Shown: piece after piece, positions 1 through 7,735 of the stretch
Layout: the number at the start of each line of letters is the position of its first letter
How positions within the stretch are numbered: position 1 is the first letter of the stretch
Assembly (NCBI GenBank): GCA_014621425.1
Contig: JAANBB010000666.1
Coordinates: 1 to 16,735 of the forward strand
Source of the DNA: Cylindrodendrum hubeiense
Taxonomy: Eukaryota; Ascomycota; Sordariomycetes; Hypocreales; Nectriaceae
Length of the DNA: 16,735 bases
Direction of reading: 5' to 3'
Notes under the pieces: generated by a model
The model's input: the letters and a program-made list of their open reading frames with translations, nothing else
What the model was told of the DNA's origin: nothing
The model's database searches: none
Made by a program: the position numbers and the translations under genes

Positions 1-23
1 GCTCCTCCTCGCTCTGCGTCGTC

Positions 24-47
24 GGGTTGGGGCCGCCATGGGCTGGG
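24..47 (+). other. Possible G-quadruplex motif
   Basis: Four G runs, GGG (24-26), GGGG (29-32), GGG (40-42) and GGG (45-47), are separated by loops of 2, 7 and 2 nt. This fits the usual G3+N1-7 pattern. More G runs follow at 65-67, 70-72, 81-83 and 92-94 with loops up to 8 nt. The pattern is seen directly; folding or function is inference. Confidence 0.35.
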
Positions 48-291
48 CTTGGCTGCTGCTGGCTGGGCTGGGTTGGCGCTGGGTTGGCGCTGGGTTTGGA
101 GTGGGCTGGCTTGGCTCCCTGCTTTGCTGTTCCCGCCCGGCCCCCGGCTAGTTTTTCAGTAGACTTCCTTTGTTGCGCATGACCATGACTCTCGCTCGCT
201 CCCATCCTCGCACGTCTGTCTCTGTCTGGCGTTTGCCGTTTGCCGTGTTTAGTAGGCAGGTATTCGTTGTGACGGGCGGCGGCGGGTCGTG

Positions 292-310
292 GGTAGGTAG
301 GTAGGTAGGT
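292..310 (+). repeat. GGTA tetranucleotide repeat
   Basis: Four perfect GGTA units (292-307) plus a partial fifth, running into GGGTGGTGG. It is a simple microsatellite in non-coding DNA. Confidence 0.8.
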
Positions 311-613
311 GGGTGGTGGTGCTTTTTCGCCTCGCTTTCCGTTTGGTTCGTTCGGCTCGTTTGGCTCTTTTGGTTCAGCTGGGTTGAATTCCGCTTGCTT
401 GAGTTCTCCATCTCCGTGTCTGTGTGTCCGTGTCTGTATCTGCGTCCGTCATGTCCCCTCCCCTCTTCTCTCATGATTCCCCCTCCTCATGTGTCCGTCA
501 CCTCTTCCATCATATTCTTCTTCCATCATATAGCATCCCCAGTCGTTTGTACCCAGCCGGCTCTGTCCAGCGTCCCTTGGTCCATCCATCACTGCCGGGT
601 GTCACCTCCGTAT

Positions 614-664
614 CTACCTACCTGCCTGCCTACCTGCTGTGTCCATCCGTACCTACCTACCTAC
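614..664 (+). repeat. CTAC/CTGC tetranucleotide repeats
   Basis: Six CTRC units at 614-637 and three CTAC units at 653-664, separated by 15 nt. CTAC/CCTA is the complement of the GGTA run at 292-310, so the two tracts form a loose, widely spaced inverted pair. Confidence 0.75.
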
Positions 665-1612
665 GCTCCCTGCCCCCCCCAGGTGCCCGCTATCCCGCTG
701 TTCCGCTGCCCATCCCACTCCACCTTGGGCTGCTTTTGTCTCCCTCCCGAACTACGTCCGGCCCGGCTTGGCCGCTGCGGTCTCCTTCCGACGGGCGGCT
801 GCCATCACGAACGAGGGGGGGGTGAATATTGATTGTGCTTGCCTTTTGTCTTGCCCTCCAGCGGAGCAGAAGAGACAGCACAAGGAGGCAAAGTCAGCCA
901 GAGGGAGACACCTGCCTAGACCTGACAGGGTCCGTCGTTCATCGTCGAACCCGGCACACACCTCCAGCCCACACCTGGAGTCCACACCTACAGCGCCTTA
1001 CACACCTACACTGTATACGCCTGTCTGCCTGCCCCTCGCCTCCTCACACGCCTCGCACCCGCCTACGCCGCCGGGGAGAGGGGAGAGGCGAGCACGCCCA
1101 CGCTCACGCCCACTACGCCTACTACGCCGACTTGCCTGGCGGAGCGAGTCCTGTGCGTCCATTCCACGTCTAGACCAGGCCGTCCAGGTTGGCCAGGCCC
1201 AGCCCACGACGGACAAACACTGGAACTGCTGGATGCCGCCCGAGCTGGTCCCTGCAACCGAGCAAGCATCATCACCAGGCCCAGTTCCAGCTTAGTCCTA
1301 CAAGACGTGGCATTCGTTTTTTGATTTTTGCATTTCTGCATTTTACTCGTGCTTCTCCTCCCCCGCTCGACTGTCGTCCGTCGCTCTGCTCTCCTCCTCT
1401 TCCTCCTCTCGCCCTTCATTGCTCCCCATCGCGGCCACGGTCACAGTCACAGCCAGACTCCAGTCACTCTCGCTCTGACACTCCCTCACCCCACGGACGC
1501 CGCTAGGAGCCCGCCATCGTCATCGGCGCTATCGCCAGTCCCCGATAACGAACGACAGCCCCTCCCTTCCCCTCCAACCACTCCTCGCCTCGGCCTCCGG
1601 GGCTCTGTTCCC

Positions 1613-1654
1613 ATGACCGCGACCGCTCCGTGTTTCTCGATCACCGCTCTGTGA
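1613..1654 (+). other. Possible upstream ORF (13 codons) before the RING gene
   Basis: An ATG at 1613 opens a 13-codon frame ending with TGA at 1652-1654, about 290 nt upstream of the main start. It would affect translation only if the transcript starts upstream of 1613, which the sequence does not show. Confidence 0.2.
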
Positions 1655-1694
1655 TCCAGCGTTCCCCCGATAGTCCTAGTCCAGCACTGCTTTT

Positions 1695-1706
1695 ATGAAA
1701 AGATAG
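1695..1706 (+). other. Possible minimal upstream ORF (3 codons)
   Basis: ATG AAA AGA TAG at 1695-1706. No further ATG occurs between 1707 and 1945 in any + frame, so this is the last upstream ATG before the main start at 1946. It matters only if it lies within the mRNA leader. Confidence 0.2.
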
Positions 1707-1945
1707 GAATACTGCCCTCACCTGCTATCGCCGAGCTGCCTCGTCCTCTGCCTCTGCATCTCCATCCGCCTCCGTCCACCCTCTCCTCGTCCCCATTTGA
1801 ATCACTCCACTTACCACCCACTGCCCTCGCCGTCCTCGCCGTGTGCACGAGATACGAACGACATCGAGCACAGGGTCTGCGTCAGGCCGACCCCATTTGT
1901 TTCGCTCCCGCGACAATATCTCGCCGCTCGAGTCGCCTGCCCGTG

Positions 1946-4097
1946 ATGGATCCCATGGACTACATTCTACACAACCACCCACGGTCTGCCGCCCACTACG
2001 ATCCCGTCCACGCTCCTTCAGGGCCCTGGATGCCTCATCCCCAACCATCACCCGCCTACCCGTGGCAGACTCACGGCCAAGGCATGCCTCAGTCGTATCC
2101 TCACCACCCGCTACAACCCGGTGTCCCAATCCCAGGCTCGGATCCCTTCCAACTCGCCCCGAACGGAGGCTTGCCTCCACCGGTCCCGGGCTACCACGGC
2201 GGCCCGCCCCAAGATGGCTTCGCTGGTGCGATGCCGCCCCGACACTTTCACCATTCGCCGCACCGCATGTCTGCTCCCCCGGGGACCCTTCCAGGGCCGG
2301 GCAACCATCTAGGTCCAAACGGACATGTAAACGACGGGGCGTTTGTCAATCAGGTACCCGGGGGACGGCCTCTAAGTTTTCAACCACCTGTCGGCCTGGG
2401 GATGCCAACAGCTGGCAACTCGGAACCTAATTCACTGCCTCGCCCACCCTTTTCATTGTCCGATCTCCCAGCAAACGGCTTCCCTCACCACAACCACCCG
2501 CTTTTCGTGCCCCCTCCGCCGCCTCCCGGTCCTTTCAACCCCCATCAGTCTCGGCGAAGTCATTTTCCCTCATCCTCTACCTCTTCGAGATCGTTTCGCG
2601 AAGTGCCGCCTGCCAGTAAGTTTGCACACCCTGACCCGTACCTTTTGCTGTCATAGTCACACAAGGTCATGACTTTTGCGAAACCCTCCCTGGCATCCGC
2701 CTCCTCGTTTGTTGCAGCCGCTTTTCCCGTCGCTAACACATCTAGCAGGGCCATCTCAACAATCTTCGACATCCCGCCGATCGCACCCTAGAGCACGACG
2801 ATCGATGTCATCACGATTCATGGCGTCGGATTCGGGCCGGGATGAGGACGATGAGTTGGGCCGACAGTTCTTTCTCGATCACATAATCCAAAACTCGGCT
2901 GGGCTGGATGCTTCTTCCATGGACCAGCAATCCGTCGACAATGTCCTCGTTCGTCAAATCCAGCTGGTCCGGGGTGCTGTGTCTAGTAAAATGGTGGCTT
3001 CCAAGATGACGCTGCGTTCGTTGCAGAGTGTCAACATTAACGACCTCCCAGAGGCCGAAAGAAGTATGTGTTTTCGTGCACTCCGCTGCAGGTGGGCCAA
3101 AGGCTAACTTACTCCCAGCTTGTGTCATTTGCTACAATGACTACGGTGTCGAGACCCCCGAGGGCATCAACGAGGCTCCCCTTCGCCTCCCAAAGTGCAA
3201 GCATATCTTTGGAGACCACTGCATCAAGAAATGGTTCGAGGACTCCGACAGCTGTCCATACTGCCGTGACAAGCTCCACGCGGAGCCTAAGCAGCATGGC
3301 ACATCGGCCAGGGCTTTTATGAACATGGTGAGAATGCGGGGTGGGAATATTCCCCCAGGGTACGTATCTGACACCGTGACAGTTTGAAAGACCCTGGTTT
3401 TGCTAACAAACGCAACAGATTGGTGTCGGGTGCGGATGACGTTTTTATCCGAGCCTTGACAATGTCACCTTCGGATGCGGATTCAGGTCGTTCATCGTCC
3501 CGACAGACTTCTTCAGGTGGGAGACGCTCGCCACCAGATGACGAGGCCGAGCAGCAACGTCGAACCCGGCCACGCCACAGCAACCCAGAAGCTCGGGGAT
3601 CCAGTACTGCGACTCGGCCCATCTCAATGGAAGAGTCTTCATCATCCGGGCCTGATGGAAACTTACCTGCGAGCCTGTTTGGGCACCGAAACGCGGCAAC
3701 TCACGCTCCTCCACCAACTCACCGGCGAGCGTGGTCAGGTCAGGTTGTTGGTGCACCAGCAGGGGATTCGACTGAAACTTCTCGACGGCCCGGGCTTGCT
3801 CAAACTTCAAATTCGATGTCTCCCTCGGCGCCTAGCTTTTTTCCACGAGGAGGACTCAGAAGCATGATGGAGACGCACGATGTCTTGCCGACGCTCCCAA
3901 CACAGCAGCAGTCCTCGTCGTCGTCGTCATCGAGACTCCCAAATCCCTTGCAATCGGCTGACGGTGTGGCACGAGGAGGACAGTCAGACATCGCGAATGC
4001 GTCGGCACCCCGATCGAGTGTAAGCAATATGCAGGGAGGCTCGGGTGAGACAAACCAGCAAGAGGCCGATCAGAACAACAGAAACCGGCCCTGGTAG
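1946..4097 (+). CDS. RING-finger protein, probable E3 ubiquitin ligase (four exons, 634 aa)
   Basis: Exons are 1946-2615, 2749-3063, 3119-3359 and 3419-4097. Phases join perfectly across all three introns and give 1,905 nt including the TAG stop. The start is the first in-frame ATG; the frame stays open upstream but without an ATG. Residues 1 to about 224 are Pro/His/Gly-rich and disordered. An acidic segment (GRDEDDELGRQFF) and a probably helical stretch precede the RING at residues 330-377. RING ligands are C330-x2-C333, C355-x-H357, C363 and C374-x2-C377, with IKKWF between the last two pairs. The fifth ligand position is Gly (G360); H362 next to C363 may replace it. After residue 378 come a short conserved-looking segment (FMNMVRMRGGNIPPG, then DDVFIRAL) and a long Ser/Gln-rich tail with a poly-Ser run. 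RING proteins normally recruit an E2 enzyme for ubiquitin transfer; substrate and cell location are unknown. I recognise the domain, not a named gene. Confidence 0.9.
2616..2748 (+). other. Intron 1 of the RING gene
   Basis: Donor GTAAGT at 2616, CTAAC branch-like motif at 2733-2737, acceptor CAG ending at 2748. A TAG three bases earlier (ending at 2745) would also keep the frame and add one residue, so this is a NAGNAG acceptor. The intron removes an in-frame stop at 2654-2656. Confidence 0.85.
3064..3118 (+). other. Intron 2 of the RING gene
   Basis: Donor GTATGT at 3064, CTAAC at 3104-3108, acceptor CAG ending at 3118. The intron is 55 nt long. Splicing joins the helical region directly to the first Cys pair of the RING. 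Confidence 0.9.
3360..3418 (+). other. Intron 3 of the RING gene
   Basis: Donor GTACGT at 3360, CTAAC at 3403-3407, acceptor CAG ending at 3418. The intron is 59 nt long. Splicing joins NIPPG to LVSGADD in frame and avoids a stop at 3385-3387. Confidence 0.88.
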
Positions 4098-5026
4098 AGT
4101 GTGCCGTGATCAAAGACAACATGAGGTGCGAATGGAAGATAATAAGGCAGGTTGGCTGCCAGTGACACAGTCCTGGCGTCTTCTGGTCCGTCCGTATTTA
4201 GGCGGCCGTGCGGAAGAACAGAGGTTATCAGGTCTTTCCGGTCAGAGAGCATGGATGATGGATCTACGTACCGCTTGGCAGAGGATTCGATTTGATGGCA
4301 TGGATGAATTGCGGGGTAGAGCACATACGGCACTTTTAGGAGCGATTCGGAGGGTTCATATTGAACGGCGTTGGATTTGGCAAAGCAGGGCACTTGATGG
4401 AAATTGCACACGGGATTTTTCTTGCCAGGATTTGGTGGTGTCAACCGCAGCACCCCTGGCACAGAGGTCAGAGAGACAGCTAGCTGTCCTATTACAGGAG
4501 CGTAATTAGCGATAATTGCACAACACAAGAAGAAGCACATCCACTCCAGAATCCATAATTAACTCGATACGTAGTCGTTCATGACCAAGGCACAAGTCCG
4601 CTCCGCTCCAGCGCACTCCGCATTCAGCGCGTCGAATGGAGGCCCGATTCCCGTTAGCGCATCGGATCGGCTAGGCCTCATTGGTGTGGTTCAAGGAGTC
4701 TACGGGCCGGGGTTTTGGATTATGATGAAAGAGTCCGTTGGGTCGGCCAATCTTGACGACCGACCGGACGCTCTTGAGGCCGATGTTGAAACCCTCCGAT
4801 TGATCTGGGAGCCCTACGAGATTCTCAAACAGTAACCGTCTCCCGGTAGTGTACGAATTTGCGCACGTTCAAGGTGGGCGAGTCGCTTAAAGTCGAGACG
4901 CCCCGTGGCATCCTCCGGGCCATTTAGATCTTGGCTACCACCCTTCTGCTGTCGCCCGTGTTTCGTGTTGCGGCTCTCTCATCTCAACTCTCCCAACCGT
5001 CCCCTGAATCGAAAGAACCGTCCATC
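4098..5026. other. Intergenic region between the RING gene and the P450 gene
   Basis: This holds the 3' UTR of the RING gene and the promoter and leader of the P450 gene. An ATG frame of 84 codons (4581-4835, ending in TAA) is the only candidate gene. Its C-terminal half looks somewhat protein-like (acidic, with two Trp), but I recognise no domain and its third-position GC is only moderate. It lies less than 200 nt before the P450 start and is more likely chance or a remnant. A C/T-rich leader at about 4932-5010 precedes the P450 ATG. Confidence 0.6.
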
Positions 5027-6722
5027 ATGGGGTTTCCCTGGGAGAATATTACCGGAGGCGCCTTCGCGAGTACCTTGTTCCTTGCCTGGGCGCAGGACAA
5101 GTGGTCGAGATGGTCGCTGCTCGGATCCTTCACTCAGCTCTGGGTGGTGGGCCTGATGCTGTGGGTGATCTGGGCCTTGTGGGTGTTTCCTATATTCGCA
5201 TCGCCGCTGCGCCATCTCCCCGAACCAACGAACAATCACTGGCTCTTTGGCCAGGGTAAGAGGATTTTCGCCGAGCCTTCCGGTATTCCAATGCGAGAGT
5301 GGTATGTTCCGTCTGCTACTGGTTTGGCCGATTGCTCAGGACTGACGCTGTGGTAGGGTGAATGAGATCCCTAACGACGGTCTCATCCGATATCGTGGTC
5401 TCCTCAATCAGGAGCGTCTCCTGATTACTTCGCCCAAGGCATTGGCCGAGGTGCTGGTCACCAATAACTACGCATTTGCCAAGCCGTCCCAGGTCCGATG
5501 GTCCCTCGGTCGCATCCTCGGCGTCGGGGTGCTGCTGGCCGAGGGCGAAGAGCACAAGGTGCAGCGACGCAGCCTGACGCCGGCCTTTGCCTTCCGACAC
5601 GTCAAGAACTTGTACCCTGTCTTTTGGCAAAAGTCGCGCGAAGTGACACAGGCCATGACGGCCGAATTTGGGGCCCAGGGCGAGACCGACGCGGAAGTGG
5701 TATCGTGGGCTTCGCGAGCAACGCTAGACATCATTGGCGTCGCGGGCTTGGGAACCGATTTTGGGGCAATTCGCGACGAGAATAGCCTCCTCGCCAAAAC
5801 TTATTCGAAAGTCTTCAAGCCATCCAAGCAGGCCCAGATCCTGGCAGTCCTCGGTTTCTTCGTTCCCACTCGCCTCCTGAGTGCACTGCCAGTCCGTCGC
5901 AACGAAGACATCAACGCTGCCGCCAACGAGATCCGCGCCGTGTGCAGAGATCTCATCAAGGAGAAGAAGGCCAACCTCGCCAACAAGGAACAGCCCGATG
6001 TCGACATTCTGTCTGTTGCTCTCGAGAGCGGTGGCTTCTCAGATGAGAACCTTGTCGACCAGCTCATGACCTTCCTTGCCGCCGGGCATGAGACCACTGC
6101 GTCGGCCATGACATGGGCTATATATCTGCTGTGCCGCTATCCCGAGGTCCAGACCCGACTGCGAAAGGAGATTCGCGAGAGGTTGCCGTCTGTTGATTCA
6201 AATGTCGACATCACCAGTCTAGACATCGACCACATGCCCTACCTCAACGCCGTCTGCAGCGAAGTCCTCCGTTACTACAGCCCCGTGCCGGTCACGGTCC
6301 GTGAGACGGTCCACGATACGACTATTCTAGGCCAGCCAGTCCGCCAAGGCACGCGCATCATGCTTGTCCCTTGGGCCACGAACTTCGATAACTCGCTCTG
6401 GGGCCCCGATGCGGAGCACTTCGACCCGGAGCGGTGGATGCCGTCGGCGGGTGGAGAAGGCGCCGACCGGAGAGCCGCAAGCGGAGGCGCCAGCAGCAAC
6501 TACGCGTTCCTGACGTTCCTGCATGGCCCGCGGAGCTGCATCGGCCAGAGCTTCGCCAAGGCCGAGTTTGCCTGCCTGCTGGCGGCGTGGATCGGCCGCT
6601 TCGACTTTGCCCTCGCGGACCCGGCGCTGGCGGACGAGAAGAAGCTTGATATCAGGGGCGGTGTGACCGCGAGGCCTGCCCAGGGGATGCACGTCAAGGT
6701 TAAGGTTGTGAGTGGATATTGA
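5027..6722 (+). CDS. Cytochrome P450 monooxygenase (two exons, 546 aa)
   Basis: Exons 5027-5301 and 5357-6722 join in phase, giving 1,641 nt with the TGA stop. The ATG at 5027 (context CATCATGG) is the first in-frame ATG. The N-terminus has a hydrophobic anchor at about residues 38-58 followed by a proline hinge (LRHLPEP), typical of an ER-bound microsomal class II P450 that takes electrons from NADPH-P450 reductase. Signature motifs in order: the I-helix oxygen-activation motif AGHETT (334-339), the K-helix ExxR as EVLR (394-397), the PERW motif (449-452), and the heme loop FLHGPRSCIG (479-488) with Cys486 as the thiolate ligand. Length is normal for a fungal P450. A Gly/Ala/Ser-rich insert of about 20 residues lies between PERW and the heme loop. 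The overall look is CYP3/CYP4-like, but I cannot assign a CYP family or substrate. No polyketide, peptide or terpene core gene is adjacent in this window. Confidence 0.95.
5302..5356 (+). other. Intron of the P450 gene
   Basis: Donor GTATGT at 5302, CTGAC at 5342-5346, acceptor TAG ending at 5356; 55 nt. A Trp codon is split across the junction (TG then G). A GTAAGA at about 5256 inside exon 1 is not used, because the frame runs through it into conserved-looking sequence. Confidence 0.9.
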
Positions 6723-7131
6723 TGTGCGTTGTGACATTTTCTAGCTAGCTGGGGCTCATGTACAGTACGGGACGGTGGCTCCCTATCTACCTTGGCAAAC
6801 GTGGGGTTGGGTTGGGAGTTGACTCGGGAGTTGGCTTGGATGGTGGAGTTTGTTTGGGCAAGCTGGGACCTTGGGTATCTAGGTAGTTGGTTGGGCTTTC
6901 GTCGAGGCTTATTGTATCACGTCGGTTGCATTCCAGCGTCGTCTTTAATTAAGTCTCTAATTAACTTCATGTGGATGTTTGACTAACACCGGGGAAGCGG
7001 ACGGTCCCAGCGAGACACACCCACGGTAGAGCCCGCAACTCTATGACGTGTCCCCAAGACATGGCTTTCAAGAAGCACAGCGTCCCGAGAGAGTGCATCA
7101 AGAACACACGATTTCTCGTGGTTCGTGGCAC

Positions 7132-7138
7132 TGACTCA
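7132..7138 (+). promoter_or_regulatory. TGACTCA, possible bZIP (GCN4/CPC1-type) site
   Basis: An exact palindromic TGACTCA lies about 600 nt upstream of the ATG at 7736. It matches the known binding core of fungal GCN4/CPC1 amino-acid-starvation regulators. One 7-mer in 1 kb is weak evidence. Confidence 0.25.
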
Positions 7139-7186
7139 CGCGGTATAGGGTAAGCGGCCGATCGACATCCAGTCCTGAGTCTGAGA

Positions 7187-7198
7187 GCCAGGCCTGGC
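7187..7198. promoter_or_regulatory. 12-bp perfect palindrome made of two inverted GCCAGG hexamers
   Basis: GCCAGGCCTGGC reads the same on both strands and contains GCCAGG in both orientations. GCCARG is the known core of the fungal pH regulator PacC, so a paired PacC-like site is possible. Another GCCAGG lies at 7502-7507. Confidence 0.3.
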
Positions 7199-7260
7199 AG
7201 ACACACGGACGATAAGCGACGGCCCAGAAAGCGGCCATGGCACGTGTCCGTGCATGTGAC

Positions 7261-7272
7261 TGCCAGCTGGCA
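7261..7272. promoter_or_regulatory. 12-bp perfect palindrome TGCCAGCTGGCA
   Basis: A second perfect 12-bp palindrome, 62 nt after the first. It shares the GCCAG arm but has a CAGCTG (E-box type) centre. Binding factor unknown. Confidence 0.3.
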
Positions 7273-7735
7273 ATGAGTGGGGATGACGCATCCACTCGAC
7301 CAATGTGTGGCGGCCTGACGGCTTATGAGCGACCTTCTATCGACTATATCAGAACATCCTTGGCGGCCTCCCTCTTAGACAATTGCTCTCGCCGACTGAA
7401 TAGGCAACCCACCCCTGTGGCCATTCGCGAAACGATCAGCCCTCTTCCGAAGCCCTGAATCACAGGGCCGTCCATTTTTGCCCGGCGCCTAGGCTCTAGC
7501 TGCCAGGCCTCCACGGCTCATTACCACCCAGCGGCAGATCCAATCTCAGCCCCACCTAATTCGAGCCAGCGAGTCCAACGACGGGGTCTAGCGCCTCGGT
7601 CGGGTAGAACCACCCCAGCCACCGCCTGTTTAGCGGGCCGGGACGACGGGGTCCCTAGGAGAGCTGAGCCTGGCTGCCAAAACAAACACCAGCAAAACAC
7701 CACAAACGACATCGACACGCCGATAGAACGGCACC

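Larger units (their letters stand above)
1..1945. other. Non-coding region upstream of the RING-finger gene
   Basis: No credible gene is visible. Open frames here are low-complexity and follow base composition. Roughly 1-380 is G/T-rich on the + strand (GCTGGG and GTTGG motifs, including three 11-nt units at 65-97), and from about 380 to 1945 the strand is strongly C/T-rich. Tetranucleotide runs occur at 292-310 (GGTA) and 614-664 (CTAC/CTGC). A CACACCT motif recurs at about 957-990. A T-rich patch at about 1316-1350 is followed by a strong pyrimidine tract at about 1385-1415. Long CT-rich tracts before the start codon are common in filamentous fungal promoters and leaders, so the right half is probably promoter plus 5' UTR of the gene at 1946. 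Whether 1-380 belongs to a gene further left cannot be told. Confidence 0.7.
6723..7735. other. Intergenic and promoter region before the giant repeat gene
   Basis: The first 180 nt are G/T-rich (repeated GTTGGG and TTGG), then an AT-rich patch with two TAATTAA copies (about 6945-6965) may mark the 3' end of the P450 transcript. No credible ORF is present. Toward gene 3 there are factor-like sites: TGACTCA at 7132-7138, GATAAG at 7211-7216, CACGTG at 7241-7246, and palindromes at 7187-7198 and 7261-7272. The last 60 nt before the ATG at 7736 are A/C-rich, with repeated ACAAAC and CACC, a common leader composition for highly translated fungal mRNAs. Confidence 0.65.

Noticed and set aside
639..1295. 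218-codon + strand frame and overlapping frames upstream of the RING gene
   Set aside because: Low-complexity composition from C/T-rich DNA. Two other frames are open over parts of the same bases, and no domain is visible.
1725..2318. 197-codon minus-strand frame
   Set aside because: Lies antisense to exon 1 of the RING gene and its leader; no recognisable protein features.
4045..4509. 154-codon + strand frame and the opposing minus-strand frame 4070-4540
   Set aside because: The + frame overlaps the end of the RING gene in another frame. Neither has domain features, and both probably lie in 3' UTR or intergenic sequence.
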